A stretch of DNA of 55,956 nucleotides, from positions 1-55,956 of the forward strand of contig DBCN01000063.1 of assembly GCA_002293065.1 (NCBI GenBank), read 5' to 3'. The notes beneath the pieces were generated by a model that did no database searches, was not told the origin of the DNA, and saw nothing but the letters and a program-made list of their open reading frames with translations. Positions 1-9,640 of this stretch are shown piece by piece (the first letter of the stretch is position 1; every line of letters starts with the position of its first letter). The position numbers and the translations under genes are program-made. Source of the stretch: Opitutia bacterium UBA957. Its GTDB lineage: Bacteria > Verrucomicrobiota > Verrucomicrobiia > Opitutales > UBA953.

Positions 1-182
1 CCACCGACGACCGCGCCGGCGAACGCTTCGGGGGCGGCGTCCACGACCACCGCGGGAACCGCGAACGCCGGCGTCACGCGGGTCGCCGGGCGCGCCCTGC
101 TGGGCGCACGCCCGCTCGGCCAGGTCAGAAAGGCCACCGCGCCGGCGGAAGCCAGCAAGACCAGGAAGAAGCGAAGCGGCAT
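1..182 (-). CDS. N-terminal fragment of a secreted or membrane-anchored protein
   Basis: This minus-strand reading frame begins with ATG at 182 and stays open to the left edge, so only about 60 residues are visible. They start MPLRFFLVLLASAGAVAF, a short basic start followed by a hydrophobic stretch, which looks like a signal peptide or membrane anchor. A Pro/Ala/Arg-rich linker follows. An AGAAGG sequence lies about 9 bases upstream of the start on the coding strand and could be a ribosome binding site. Nothing visible identifies the family. A membrane-fusion or periplasmic protein is possible but is a guess. Confidence 0.55.
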   Translation of the reverse strand, partial: MPLRFFLVLLASAGAVAFLTWPSGRAPSRARPATRVTPAFAVPAVVVDAAPEAFAGAVVG

Positions 183-235
183 GGGGAACGACCTTCTAAG
201 ATACAATCAGAAGAAAATCCTGCAAGCCTGGGCAC

Positions 236-269
236 GAAAAAGGGCGGGCGTCCGGAGACGTCCGCCCTT
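236..269 (-). terminator. Rho-independent terminator after the DUF1501 gene
   Basis: A 13-base-pair stem (240-252 with 257-269, one G-U pair) has a four-base loop. On the minus strand it is followed by a run of five T, then CGTGCC. It closes the two-gene transcript that ends with the DUF1501 gene at 295. Confidence 0.85.
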
Positions 270-294
270 CCGGGGCGAGCCGCGGAGGCGACGC

Positions 295-1683
295 TTAGGC
301 GATGACCTTGTTGACCACCTTGCCGAAGTTGTCGGTCAGGCGGAAGTCGCGGCCGTTGTAGCGGTAGGTGAGCTTCGTATGGTCGAAGCCCAGGAGACGC
401 AGGACGGTGGCGTGCAGGTCATGGATGTCGACGCCGTCGGCGGCCACCTGGCTGCCGATTTCATCGGATTCACCGTAGTGCATGCCGCCCTTGACGCCGC
501 CGCCGGCCATCCAGCAACAGAAAGCCTTGGCGTGGTGGTCGCGACCGGAGTTCGCGTTCACGCGGCCAGGGGTCGTCGGGGTGCGGCCGAATTCTCCACC
601 CCAGATGATGAGGGTCTCGTTGAGCAGACCACGCTGCTTGAGGTCGGCGATGAGCGCGGCCGCCGGGGTATCGATGGCGGCACCCGTGCGGGCCGCCGAG
701 GTGAAGACGTTCGTGTGGTGATCCCAACCGCCGGCATCGACCTGCACGAAACGGACGCCGCGCTCGACGAGGCGGCGGGCGCAGAGCAACTTGGCGCCGA
801 GGTCGCTCTTGCCGTACATGTCGCGGGTCTTCTGCGACTCCTTGGAGATGTCGAAGGCGTCGGTCGCCGCGGTCTGCATGCGGAAGGCGAGTTCGAAGGA
901 TTCGATGCGGGCCTCCAGCTGCTCATCCTTCTGGACGGTCTGCATGTGGCGGCTGTTGAGCTGGTGCACGAGGTCGAGCTGCTTGCGCTGGGCTTCTTCG
1001 GTCGTGAACTCGCTCTGGAGGTTGGCGATCACCTTGTTGGACGGAGCGCCCGGACGGAAGGAGGTCTTCGCGCCTTGGAAGATGCTCGGCAAGAAGGCGG
1101 ACTGCCGACCTTCGGCGCCGCCACCGAGGCTGACGAAACCGGGGAGGTCCTGGCTTTCGGTGCCGAGGCCGTAGAGGACCCAGGAACCCAAGCAAGGCTT
1201 GGTGAGGATGGCCGAGCCGGTGTGCATCAGCTTGGCGGCCGGACCGTGGGCCGGAATGTCGGAGTGCATCGAGCGGATGACGCACATCTCGTCGGCCTGC
1301 TCCTGGAGCTTCGGGAAGATTTCGGAGATCTCGAGACCGGATTTGCCGCACTTCTTGAACTCGAAGGGCGTGGGGAAGAGGACGCCGCCGCCGCCGCCCT
1401 GGGACTTCTCCGCATAGGCCTTCATGCCCGGCTTGTAGTCGAAGGTATCGAGGTGCGAGGGCGCGCCACCCGCGAAGATGTGGATGACGTGCTTGGCCTT
1501 GGCCGGCAACGGAGCCTGGCGAGGCTTCAAGGTGGCGGTGATCTGGGCTTGCGCCGGGTTGACCATGTAATCGGCGACCATGGTCCCGAAGGCGATGGTG
1601 CCCATGCTCATGCCGGTCTGGCGCAGGAAGTCGCGGCGGGAGGACGGAGTCGGGAGGCTGTTATGGCAGTTTTGGATTTCCAT
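295..1683 (-). CDS. DUF1501 family protein, Tat-exported
   Basis: A protein of 462 residues. The N-terminus carries a twin-arginine motif, SRRDFLRQ, followed by a hydrophobic stretch ending in an AQAQ-like site, so Tat export is expected. Family hallmarks are GGAPSHLDTFDYKPG near residue 75 and, further on, the GGEFGRTP and GRDHH segments, which resemble the metal-site layout of alkaline phosphatase and sulfatase relatives. The catalytic activity of DUF1501 proteins is not established. The start at 1683 is preferred over an upstream in-frame start because it places the Tat signal at the N-terminus. It begins 41 bases after the stop of a PSCyt protein gene, so the two are very likely co-transcribed, the usual arrangement in Planctomycetes and Verrucomicrobia. 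Confidence 0.9.
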   Translation of the reverse strand: MEIQNCHNSLPTPSSRRDFLRQTGMSMGTIAFGTMVADYMVNPAQAQITATLKPRQAPLPAKAKHVIHIFAGGAPSHLDTFDYKPGMKAYAEKSQGGGGGVLFPTPFEFKKCGKSGLEISEIFPKLQEQADEMCVIRSMHSDIPAHGPAAKLMHTGSAILTKPCLGSWVLYGLGTESQDLPGFVSLGGGAEGRQSAFLPSIFQGAKTSFRPGAPSNKVIANLQSEFTTEEAQRKQLDLVHQLNSRHMQTVQKDEQLEARIESFELAFRMQTAATDAFDISKESQKTRDMYGKSDLGAKLLCARRLVERGVRFVQVDAGGWDHHTNVFTSAARTGAAIDTPAAALIADLKQRGLLNETLIIWGGEFGRTPTTPGRVNANSGRDHHAKAFCCWMAGGGVKGGMHYGESDEIGSQVAADGVDIHDLHATVLRLLGFDHTKLTYRYNGRDFRLTDNFGKVVNKVIA

Positions 1684-1724
1684 AGGAGGCTTGGTTATAT
1701 GTTTAGTATGAAGATAACGGGGGG

Positions 1725-4700
1725 TTAGTCGAGGTAAACGAATTCGTTGGAGCAAATCATGGCCTGGGCCAGCATCTCCCATGGGGAGCTGGGGGTCTTG
1801 CGGGAGATCTTCTCGCCGAGATTGACGATGACGCCGCCCGCGATGGTGGTCGCGCCCTTGGTCGCCGCCTGGCCCGGAGCCTGGGTGGAGGGCACGAGGG
1901 GCTTGTTCATCATGGCGCGCGCCTCTTCCTTGGTGACCTTCTTGGCGGCCACGGGGGTCTTCGGCTTCGCCGCCGGCAGGGGTTCGTCGATGTACCCGGC
2001 GACCTTCTTGACGAATTCCTTGGCGAGACGGACTTCCTCCGGCTTGGGCACGCGCTGGAACATCACGCGGTAAAGGACGGCGATGCGCCCTTCATCGCTG
2101 GAGGCGCTGAGGAATTCCGGCCGGGCGGCGACCGCGCGCGCCACCTCGACCGAAAGCGGGTTGTTCATGAAGAACAACGCCTGCTGGGGGACGATGGTCG
2201 TGCCGCGCTTGGAATTGGCCATCGACGGATCGGCGAAGTCGAACTGCGACTGCAGGTCGCTGAGTCGGTCGCGGTCGATGTACCCGTAGATGCTGCGGCG
2301 GTAGCTGATCGGCTCCTCGGTGATGTTCACGGGGCGACCACCCACGGAAAGATCCATCTTCCCGGTGAGCATGATCATGGCATCGCGGATGCACTCGAAA
2401 TCGAGGCGACGGAGGTTGGCGCGCCACAGGAACTTGTTGCCGGCATCGACCTTCATCGGGTCGACCGCGCCCTTCTGGGCGACCAGCGGGTTGAGCAGCG
2501 GATTGGCGGACTGGCGGTAGGCCTGCGAAGTGAGGATCTTGCGGTGCAACTTCTTCTGCGACCAACCCGAGTCGACGAAGTGGGCGGACAACCAGTCCAG
2601 CAGTTCGGGATGCGAGGGCTTCTCGGCCATGTTGCCGAAGTCGTCGGGCGAGGAGACGATCCCCGCGCCGAAGTGGTGCATCCACACGCGGTTGACGAGC
2701 ACGCGGGCGGTCAGCGGGTTGGTGCGGCTGGCGATGGCCACGGCCAGTTCGCGCCGTCCGCTCCCGTCGAAGAAGGGCTGGCGGTCGGGGCCGGCGAGGA
2801 TCTCCAGGAACTGCCGAGGGGCCACGGCGCCCGGCTTGTTGCGGTCGCCGCGCAGGTAGACGTTGGTGTTCCGCGGACGCTCGCTGTCGGCGACGACCAT
2901 CGCCGTACCCGGGCCGCCGGGGTGCGTCAGCTCGAGCTTGTTGATGTCGTCGAAGCGGAAGTACTTGGCGGGAATGTTGCCGTTGCGGAAGCTCGGCGCC
3001 GACTGCCATGGCTCGCAGAAACTGCGCGTCGAGATGAGCACGGTCACGAGCGGGACGGAAGCGACCTCCTCGTAATTGGGGAGGGGCCACGGCCACGCGG
3101 CCAACTGGGCGAGGGCCTTGTCGTCCCGATCGCCGGCGCCACCCGGGGTGCCGCGCAGGCCGATGTGGGCGACGATGCGGGAATGGTGCTTCTGGAACAT
3201 GGCCTGATAGGCCAAGGCGACGTCATCGAGGGTCTTCGGCTTGAGGTTGGCCAAGGCCTCGACGACCAGCGGATTGACCGGGCTCTTCTTGTCCGTGAGG
3301 GCGGCCGCGAGGACTTCCGGGGCGCGGGTGGCGAACTCGGCCTCGGTCAAGCGACGCAGGCGGGCCAACGGGCCCGTGATCGGCGAGTTGGTCGCGATGT
3401 TGATGGAGCCGTCCACCTCGCGCACGGGCTCGAACTTGTACTGCTTCTGGATGTCGAAGCCTTTCTCCGAGCGCTGACCGGCCATCTGGAACAAGGCGCG
3501 ACCGGCGAAGTCCTTGTGCAGGATCCCGAGCTGGGCCGCGATGTAGCGGTAGTAGCCGCGGGTATTGGACTCCACCAGGTCGCGCAGCTTCTTGTCGTAG
3601 TCGGCGCGCTCGGCGGCGTTGCCGATCCGGGTGCCCCGGATCACCGGCTCCTGCATCGGCTCGGACGTCGAAGCGAAGATGCCGTGCAGCGAGTAGTAGT
3701 CGGCCGCGGGAATCGGGTCGAACTTGTGGTCGTGGCAACGCGCGCACGAGACCGTCAGGCCCAGGAACGCCTTCGTGGTCGTGTCGATGCGTTCGTCGAT
3801 CGTGTCGTCGTTGTTGTCGAAGCGCTTGCCGACGGTGATGAAACCGAGGGCCGCCAGGCGGGGATCGTCCTTGGCCAGGTCCGGCAGGCGATCGGCCGCC
3901 AGCTGCTCGATGATGAACTGATCGTACGGCTTGTCGCTGTTCAGGGCCTCGATGACGTAGTCGCGGTAGGTCCACGCGCTCGGGAAGCGTTCGCCTTCGA
4001 TGTCCCGACGGTTACCGCGCGTGTCGGAGTAGCGGGCGGTATCGAGCCAGTGGCGGGCCCAGCGTTCGCCGTAACGCGGCGAAGCCAGGAGACGGTCGAC
4101 GACGCGCTCAACCACCAAGGAGGCGGCGCGGGCGGGCTGCCCGTTGCGCATGGCGTAGGCATCACGGGCGACCGCGGCATCGTACTCGCGGGCAAAGGCG
4201 TCGGACTCCGCCGGGGTGGGCGGCATGCCGTGCAGGTCGTAGGTCAGACGGCGCAACAAGGAGTCGCCATCCGTCGCCGGGTTGGGCTTCAGTCCGTTCT
4301 GCTCGAGCTTCTGCAGCACGAACGCGTCGACTTCGTTCTGCGCCCAGGCTTGGTTGCGGACGGACGGGACCTCGGGGGCGACGACCGGCTTGAACGCCCA
4401 GTGGTCGCGGGCCTTCTGCGAGAGGCCGGTCAGCTTGCCGGCCCCCGAACCCACCGGGGCGGGAGCGCCCATCATCACCCACTTCTCCAGGATCTGGATC
4501 TGCTCGTCGCTGAGCTTGGGGCCACCCTTGTTGCGCGGCGGCATCGAAAGTTCCGGGTCGGTCTGGTGGACCGAGAGGATCAGCAAGGACTTCTTCAGGT
4601 TGTGCGGGACGACCGCGGGACCTTGGTCGCCGCCGTCGAGCATCGCGGCGCGCGAATCCAACACCAACCCGCCCTTCGAAGTGCTCTCGGCCGCGGAGTG

Positions 4701-4907
4701 GCACTTGTAGCAACGCTCGGACAAGATGGGGCGGACGTTCTTCTCGAAGAATTCCAAACCCGCCGGATCCATCTTCTCTTCGGCCTTGGCGGCGGTGGGC
4801 GCGGCGGCCTTCATCGCCATCTCCTGCATCTCTTGAGCGAAAGCGCCCGATGCCGCGAGAACACCGACGAGTAGGGCCAGAGGGAGATGTGGGAGGAGCC
4901 GACGCAT
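1725..4907 (-). CDS. PSCyt1/PSCyt2/PSD1 (DUF1549/DUF1553) cytochrome-like protein, copy A
   Basis: A secreted protein of 1060 residues. The start at 4907 gives a clean signal peptide (MRRLLPHLPLALLVGVLAAS) ending near residue 25. A first heme motif, CYKCH (66-70), sits in the PSCyt1 domain, followed by the usual RMPP-like SMPPR segment. A second heme motif, CARCHDH (from 388), sits in PSCyt2. PSD1 fills the C-terminal half, and the protein ends with the family motif SNEFVYLD. An Ala/Lys/Pro/Met-rich stretch interrupts the C-terminal region around residues 960-1020. Proteins of this type are thought to act in extracellular oxidation or breakdown of complex carbohydrates, but no reaction has been shown. 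It leads a two-gene operon with the DUF1501 gene and is a close paralogue of the protein at 5115-8345. No good Shine-Dalgarno sequence is visible. Confidence 0.9.
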   Translation of the reverse strand: MRRLLPHLPLALLVGVLAASGAFAQEMQEMAMKAAAPTAAKAEEKMDPAGLEFFEKNVRPILSERCYKCHSAAESTSKGGLVLDSRAAMLDGGDQGPAVVPHNLKKSLLILSVHQTDPELSMPPRNKGGPKLSDEQIQILEKWVMMGAPAPVGSGAGKLTGLSQKARDHWAFKPVVAPEVPSVRNQAWAQNEVDAFVLQKLEQNGLKPNPATDGDSLLRRLTYDLHGMPPTPAESDAFAREYDAAVARDAYAMRNGQPARAASLVVERVVDRLLASPRYGERWARHWLDTARYSDTRGNRRDIEGERFPSAWTYRDYVIEALNSDKPYDQFIIEQLAADRLPDLAKDDPRLAALGFITVGKRFDNNDDTIDERIDTTTKAFLGLTVSCARCHDHKFDPIPAADYYSLHGIFASTSEPMQEPVIRGTRIGNAAERADYDKKLRDLVESNTRGYYRYIAAQLGILHKDFAGRALFQMAGQRSEKGFDIQKQYKFEPVREVDGSINIATNSPITGPLARLRRLTEAEFATRAPEVLAAALTDKKSPVNPLVVEALANLKPKTLDDVALAYQAMFQKHHSRIVAHIGLRGTPGGAGDRDDKALAQLAAWPWPLPNYEEVASVPLVTVLISTRSFCEPWQSAPSFRNGNIPAKYFRFDDINKLELTHPGGPGTAMVVADSERPRNTNVYLRGDRNKPGAVAPRQFLEILAGPDRQPFFDGSGRRELAVAIASRTNPLTARVLVNRVWMHHFGAGIVSSPDDFGNMAEKPSHPELLDWLSAHFVDSGWSQKKLHRKILTSQAYRQSANPLLNPLVAQKGAVDPMKVDAGNKFLWRANLRRLDFECIRDAMIMLTGKMDLSVGGRPVNITEEPISYRRSIYGYIDRDRLSDLQSQFDFADPSMANSKRGTTIVPQQALFFMNNPLSVEVARAVAARPEFLSASSDEGRIAVLYRVMFQRVPKPEEVRLAKEFVKKVAGYIDEPLPAAKPKTPVAAKKVTKEEARAMMNKPLVPSTQAPGQAATKGATTIAGGVIVNLGEKISRKTPSSPWEMLAQAMICSNEFVYLD

Positions 4908-5053
4908 AGAAAAGGGGAGCGGAAACGGGAGTGAGCTAGGCCACATAAGCTTGGGGGAAAAGCCTAGGGAGTAATCAGAGGGGGGTTACTAGTAATAATT
5001 CTTTACCACCCGCCAGAGAGTGCAAGCGGTAGATTTGCCTCAAGATAGGACGG

Positions 5054-5091
5054 AAAAAAGCAGGCCAGGGTCTCAGCGAACCCTGGCCTGC
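5054..5091 (-). terminator. Rho-independent terminator after PSCyt copy B
   Basis: A perfect 11-base-pair stem (5060-5070 with 5081-5091) has a 10-base loop and is followed on the minus strand by six T. It separates the two neighbouring PSCyt transcription units, so copy B is transcribed alone. The remaining DNA between 4908 and 5053 holds only an AT-richer stretch near 4980-5010 that may contain the promoter of copy A. I see no clear -35/-10 pair. Confidence 0.85.
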
Positions 5092-5114
5092 CAAAACGAA
5101 CCGAGCTGGACCGC

Positions 5115-8100
5115 CTAATTCACGTAGACAAACTCGTTGGAAAGAAGCAGGGCGTGGGCCAGTAACTCAATTGGCGTCAATGGGTTACGAGAAACCATTT
5201 CACCGACATTCTGCAGCACGCCTTCGGCGCCTCCGCTGGTCTTGGCCTCCATCATCATGCCGCCCCCCTCCATCATCGAAGCCCCGTCTTTCATCGCTAC
5301 CCCGGTCTTGGCCGCTGGGCTGGCTTTCGGAGCCACCGCCGTGGCGGACTTACCCTTGGTTTCGGTCGACTTACCGTCTTTGGCGGCCGTCTTGGTTCCC
5401 TTGGCTGGAGTCGCCCCAGGCGGAGTCGGGGCCGCCTTACCCGAGGCGACCGCCCGCTTCGCTTCGTTGGTCAACGTGCGCTGCTTCGAGAGGAAATCGT
5501 TGGCCCAGCGGATTTCGCTGGGGGTCGCCCGGCGCTGGAACAACGCCAGGAACATGGCGTTGATGCGGGAATCTTCGGACATCGCCTTGACCACTTCCGG
5601 CCGGGCGGCGACCGCGCGGGCCACCTCCACCGAGAGCGGGTTGTTCATGAAGAACAAGGCCTGCTGGGGCACGATCGTCGAACCCCGCTTGGAGTTCGTC
5701 ATGTCCGGATCGGCGTAGTCGAATTGCGAGAGCGTGTCGTTCAGGCGCAAGCGATCCACGTACCCATAAATGCTGCGGCGGTAGGAGTACGGTTCGTCCG
5801 TGATGTTGGCCGGCTGGCCACCGACGACGGGGCTCAGCTTGCCCGTCAGCTTCAGCATCGAATCGCGGATGGCCTCGAAATCGAGGCGATGGAGGTTGGC
5901 GCGCCAGAGGAGCCGATTGCCGGCGTCGAGCTTCAGCGGATCGACGGGACCCTTCCGGACGACGAGCGGATTGACGTTGGGATTGGAATCCAAGCGGTAG
6001 GTGGCGCTCGTCATGATGAGGCGATGCATCCGCTTGAGCGACCAGCCGTTCGCCATGAATTCACTGGCGAGCCAATCGAGCAATTCGGGATGCGAAGGTT
6101 TCTCGGACATGTTGCCGAAGTCATCGGGCGTGGAGACGAAGCCTTCGCCGAAGTGCTTGAGCCAAACGCGGTTCATGGCGACGCGGGCGGTCAACGGGTT
6201 GTCCTTGCTCGCGATGGACCGCGCCAATTCCAGGCGGCCGCTGCCCTCGGTGAAAGGCTTGCGGGGGGCGGTCGAAAGGATTTCGAGGAACTGACGGGGG
6301 ACGACGGGGCCGCGCTTGTTCCGATCCCCGCGCAGGTAGACGTAGCTATCGCGCGGACTGGCCGCGTCGGCCACCGCCATGGCTTCCCGCGGCACGCCCG
6401 GATGCGTCAGGCGCAGCTCGTTGATCTGGGTGAAGCGGAAATACCGGGCGGGGGCGCGGTTGTTCTGCCCGCCGTAGATGGGGCGATTCTGCCAATCATT
6501 GCAGAACTTCCGGGAGTTGAACATCGCGATGAGCTCCTCGTTGTCCAGGATGCTCTCGACGTCGGGCACCGGCCAAGGGTAGTTGGCCAATTGGGCGACG
6601 GCGGGCGTGGTCTCCTTGCTGCTGTGGCCGGGCTTGGCGCAGCGCGCGATGTGCGCGAGGATCGAGTCCTTGGCGTCGTTGTACACCTTCTGGTAAGCCA
6701 GGGCGACGTCGTCGATGGTCTTGGGCTTGAGGTCGCGGAGGGCGGCCGCGATCAGCGGATTCACCGGATACTTCTTGTCGGCGAGGGCGGCCGCGATGAC
6801 CGCCGGGGCGCGTTCGGCGAATTCCGCCACGGGGATCGCGGCGCAACGCGCGAAGGGTCCGGTGATGGGCGAGTCGATCTGCACGCGCATGGGCTCGAAG
6901 TCGGGCAAGGGGGTCTCGAGCTTGTAGCGCTCGTTGACGTCGCCCCATTCGGCGGAGCCGCGCCGGAAGGTCGTCGCGACGAGGCGGCCCGCCATCTCGC
7001 GGTTGTAGCGGGCGCGCATCTCGCGGATGTACTCGTAGAAGCCGGCGGCGCTCTCCTCCTGGAGCGCCTTGAGGCGCTTCTCGAAGTCGGCGCGCTGGGC
7101 GGCGGCGTCGGGCGAGGAGATCACGGGGCGCTGGAGCGGTTCGATCGTCGAGGCGAAGATGCCGTGGAGCGAGTAATAGTCGGCGGCGGGAATCGGGTCG
7201 AACTTATGGTCGTGGCAACGGGAACAAGCGACCGTGAGCCCCAGGAAGGCCTTGGTCGTGGTGTCGATCCGCTCGTCGATGGTGTCATCCTTGTTGTCGA
7301 AACGCTTCCCGACGGTGATGAAACCCAACGCCGCCAGGCGGGGGTCTTCCTTCTTCAGGTCCGGCAGGCGATCCGCGGCCAACTGTTCGATGATGAACTC
7401 ATCGTAGGGCTTGTCGGTATTCAAGGCATCGATGACGTAGTTGCGGAACGTCCAGGCGTAGGCGTAGCGGTAATCTTCGAAGAGCGTGTTGCCTTGGTCG
7501 ACCGCCAAACCGCGCGTATCCGAGTAGCGGGCGGTATCGAGCCAATGGCGGGCCCAGCGTTCGCCGTAATGCGGCGAGGCCAGCAGTTCATCCACCTCCT
7601 TGGCGATGAGGGCATCCACGGCCTTGGCCGGTTGGCCGCGCTGGACGTTGGCGGCGTCCGCCATGACCGCGGCGGCGTACTGGTTGCTGAAGCTGTAGAC
7701 CTTTTCGGCCGCGGGCGGCAGGCCGACCAGGTCGTAATGGATGCGGCGCAGGAGCGATTCCGGATTGGTCGTCGGGTTCGGCTGCAGGCCGACGGCTTCC
7801 AACTTGGCGAGGACGAAGGCGTCGATCGGGTTATGCACCCAGAGCTTGTTCTTCACCTCCGGCACCGCCGGCTTCACGACCGGTTTGAACGCCCAGTGGT
7901 CCCGGGCTTTCTGCGAAAGCCCCGTCAGCTTGTCACCGGCCCCGACGGGCGCGGGGGCGCCCATCTTCACCCAATCCTGCAGCACCTTGATCTTGGCGTC
8001 GGGAATCTTGCCGCCCGCTTTCTTGGGCGGCATCTGGAGCTCGTTGTCGGTGTAGGTGATCGCGCGCAGCAACAGGGACTTCGCCGGGTTGCCCGGCACC

Positions 8101-8345
8101 ACCGCGGGACCTTCATCGCCGCCCTTGAGCATGCCGTCGCGGGAATCCAAAATCAGTCCGCCCTTCGAGGTTTTCTCGGCGATCGAGTGGCACTTGTAGC
8201 AGTGCTCGGCCAGAATCGGCCGGACGTTCTTCTCGAAGAACTCGAGGCCGGCCTTGGTCGGCTCCGGGGCGGTCTCGGCCGCGAAGGCGAAGTGGGCGCA
8301 CCCGAGGGCGACAAGCAGGGATAGGCGGGGAAGGAGGACGTTCAT
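5115..8345 (-). CDS. PSCyt1/PSCyt2/PSD1 (DUF1549/DUF1553) cytochrome-like protein, copy B
   Basis: A secreted protein of 1076 residues with the same domain order as copy A. It has a signal peptide (MNVLLPRLSLLVALGCAHFA), the heme motif CYKCH (49-53), PSCyt2 with CSRCHDH (from 374), PSD1, and a terminal SNEFVYVN. Long stretches are nearly identical to copy A, for example around the heme sites and in the PSD1 motif HFG.G.VSTPDDFGNM. A Lys/Ala/Pro-rich insert with a Met-rich end (MMEGGGMMMEA) lies between the PSD1 core and the terminal motif. The ATG at 8345 is chosen; a GTG two codons upstream is the alternative. Unlike copies A and C it has no adjoining DUF1501 gene downstream and ends at its own terminator. 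A tandem duplication with loss of the partner is a plausible origin. Confidence 0.9.
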   Translation of the reverse strand: MNVLLPRLSLLVALGCAHFAFAAETAPEPTKAGLEFFEKNVRPILAEHCYKCHSIAEKTSKGGLILDSRDGMLKGGDEGPAVVPGNPAKSLLLRAITYTDNELQMPPKKAGGKIPDAKIKVLQDWVKMGAPAPVGAGDKLTGLSQKARDHWAFKPVVKPAVPEVKNKLWVHNPIDAFVLAKLEAVGLQPNPTTNPESLLRRIHYDLVGLPPAAEKVYSFSNQYAAAVMADAANVQRGQPAKAVDALIAKEVDELLASPHYGERWARHWLDTARYSDTRGLAVDQGNTLFEDYRYAYAWTFRNYVIDALNTDKPYDEFIIEQLAADRLPDLKKEDPRLAALGFITVGKRFDNKDDTIDERIDTTTKAFLGLTVACSRCHDHKFDPIPAADYYSLHGIFASTIEPLQRPVISSPDAAAQRADFEKRLKALQEESAAGFYEYIREMRARYNREMAGRLVATTFRRGSAEWGDVNERYKLETPLPDFEPMRVQIDSPITGPFARCAAIPVAEFAERAPAVIAAALADKKYPVNPLIAAALRDLKPKTIDDVALAYQKVYNDAKDSILAHIARCAKPGHSSKETTPAVAQLANYPWPVPDVESILDNEELIAMFNSRKFCNDWQNRPIYGGQNNRAPARYFRFTQINELRLTHPGVPREAMAVADAASPRDSYVYLRGDRNKRGPVVPRQFLEILSTAPRKPFTEGSGRLELARSIASKDNPLTARVAMNRVWLKHFGEGFVSTPDDFGNMSEKPSHPELLDWLASEFMANGWSLKRMHRLIMTSATYRLDSNPNVNPLVVRKGPVDPLKLDAGNRLLWRANLHRLDFEAIRDSMLKLTGKLSPVVGGQPANITDEPYSYRRSIYGYVDRLRLNDTLSQFDYADPDMTNSKRGSTIVPQQALFFMNNPLSVEVARAVAARPEVVKAMSEDSRINAMFLALFQRRATPSEIRWANDFLSKQRTLTNEAKRAVASGKAAPTPPGATPAKGTKTAAKDGKSTETKGKSATAVAPKASPAAKTGVAMKDGASMMEGGGMMMEAKTSGGAEGVLQNVGEMVSRNPLTPIELLAHALLLSNEFVYVN

Positions 8346-8530
8346 GGGCACGGCAAACGGATGAGGGATTAAACAGCGCCCCAGTCAGGTAGGTTCCGCG
8401 GGGGACCGTTGAGGGGAACTATTCAAAAGGTAAACGCTCCGGGAACGGATGCAAGAGGGATGGGGTGCCGTGACCAAAAAGGAGGAATCCCCTTCCCCGC
8501 TCGGACAAATGATGCTAAAAGAAGCCGCCG

Positions 8531-9640
8531 ATGCGTATCCTCCTGGCCAGCGACAAGTTCAAGGGCGCCCTGTCGGCCCAAGGCGTGGCGCGGAGCTGCG
8601 AAAAGGCCCTCGAAAAGGTCTTTCCGGGGGCGGTTTTTGATGTCTGCCCGATAGCCGATGGGGGCGAAGGAACCACGGAGGCGATGGTGGCGGCCCTGGC
8701 CGGCGTCTGGCGGGAAACGACGGTTCTCGACGCCCAAGCCCGACCGCGGCTCGCCCGGTACGGCTGGGTACCCGACACGCGGGTCGCCATCCTCGAAATG
8801 AGCGCGGCCAGCGGCCTGGCCTTGGTGCAGGACCTCCCCCTTCAGCCCAAGCAGGCGTCGACCTTCGGCACCGGCGAACTGCTGCTGGCGGCCATGGCCA
8901 GCGGCGCGCGCCAGGTCATCCTCGGCATCGGCGGCAGCGCCACCAACGATGGCGGGCTCGGCGTCGCCGTGGCGTTGGGCTGGCGCTTCTTCCGGGCCAA
9001 TGGCTCGGCTTTCCAACCCACGCTTGCCACGATCCTGGAAGCCGTGCGCATCGAACGCCCCGCAGACCCGCTGCCTGAAATCCTGGTGGCGTGCGACGTC
9101 GACAACCCCTTGCTCGGACCGCGCGGCGCCACGCGCGTCTACGGACCGCAAAAGGGCGTGCAAGACTTCGCGTGGTTCGAGGCGCGGCTCGCGCATCTTG
9201 CGCGGTTGGCGGCCACGGCCACGGGCGCGGACCACCAGCAGCAGCCGGGCGCCGGGGCCGCCGGCGGACTCGGCTTCGGGCTGCTGGCCTTCGCGGACGG
9301 AAAATTGACCAGCGGCTTTGAACTCGTCGCCGCGCAAGTCGGCCTTGCCGCACGGATCCACCAAGCGGACCTCATCTTCACCGGCGAAGGGCGGCTCGAC
9401 GACCAAAGCCTCCAAGGCAAAGGGCCGATCGGCGTCGCCAAGCTCGCGCAAAGCCTCGGCAAGAAAGTCGTCGGGATAGCGGGTAGCGTCACGGACGCCC
9501 CTAGGCTCCGCGACTGCTTCGACCTGCTCATCGCCATCAAGCCGGCGGACATGCCCCTGCCCGAGGCCATGCTCCGCACCGACGAACTCATCGGCGCGGC
9601 CATCGCCGCCCAGGCGGAAGCGTTGCGCGCCCTGCGCTGA
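8531..9640 (+). CDS. Glycerate kinase (GlxK/GarK family)
   Basis: A protein of 369 residues, the usual length for the family. Hallmarks are the N-terminal RILLASDKFKGALSA segment, CPIADGGEGTTEA (about residues 38-50), GGSATNDGGLG in the middle, and the late EGRLDDQSLQGK segment. The enzyme phosphorylates D-glycerate, giving 2- or 3-phosphoglycerate for glycolysis, and acts in the cytoplasm. It is divergent from PSCyt copy B, with about 185 bases between the starts. Its TGA is immediately followed by the stop codon of the convergent DUF1501 gene, so no terminator fits between them. In this setting it could carry glycerate from sugar-acid breakdown into central metabolism, which is inferred from neighbourhood only. 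Confidence 0.93.
   Translation: MRILLASDKFKGALSAQGVARSCEKALEKVFPGAVFDVCPIADGGEGTTEAMVAALAGVWRETTVLDAQARPRLARYGWVPDTRVAILEMSAASGLALVQDLPLQPKQASTFGTGELLLAAMASGARQVILGIGGSATNDGGLGVAVALGWRFFRANGSAFQPTLATILEAVRIERPADPLPEILVACDVDNPLLGPRGATRVYGPQKGVQDFAWFEARLAHLARLAATATGADHQQQPGAGAAGGLGFGLLAFADGKLTSGFELVAAQVGLAARIHQADLIFTGEGRLDDQSLQGKGPIGVAKLAQSLGKKVVGIAGSVTDAPRLRDCFDLLIAIKPADMPLPEAMLRTDELIGAAIAAQAEALRALR

Noticed and set aside
2544..4874. Very long plus-strand open frame antisense to PSCyt copy A (similar ones at 181-1728, 5724-8324, 15160-17742, 24521-25795 and 41741-44680).
   Set aside because: They are shadows created by high GC content opposite clearly conserved genes. Their translations are Arg/Gly/Val-rich with no family motifs.
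1725..8345. PSCyt copies A and B as a recent exact repeat.
   Set aside because: Similarity is clear at protein level, but the nucleotide sequence differs throughout, so the duplication is not recent.
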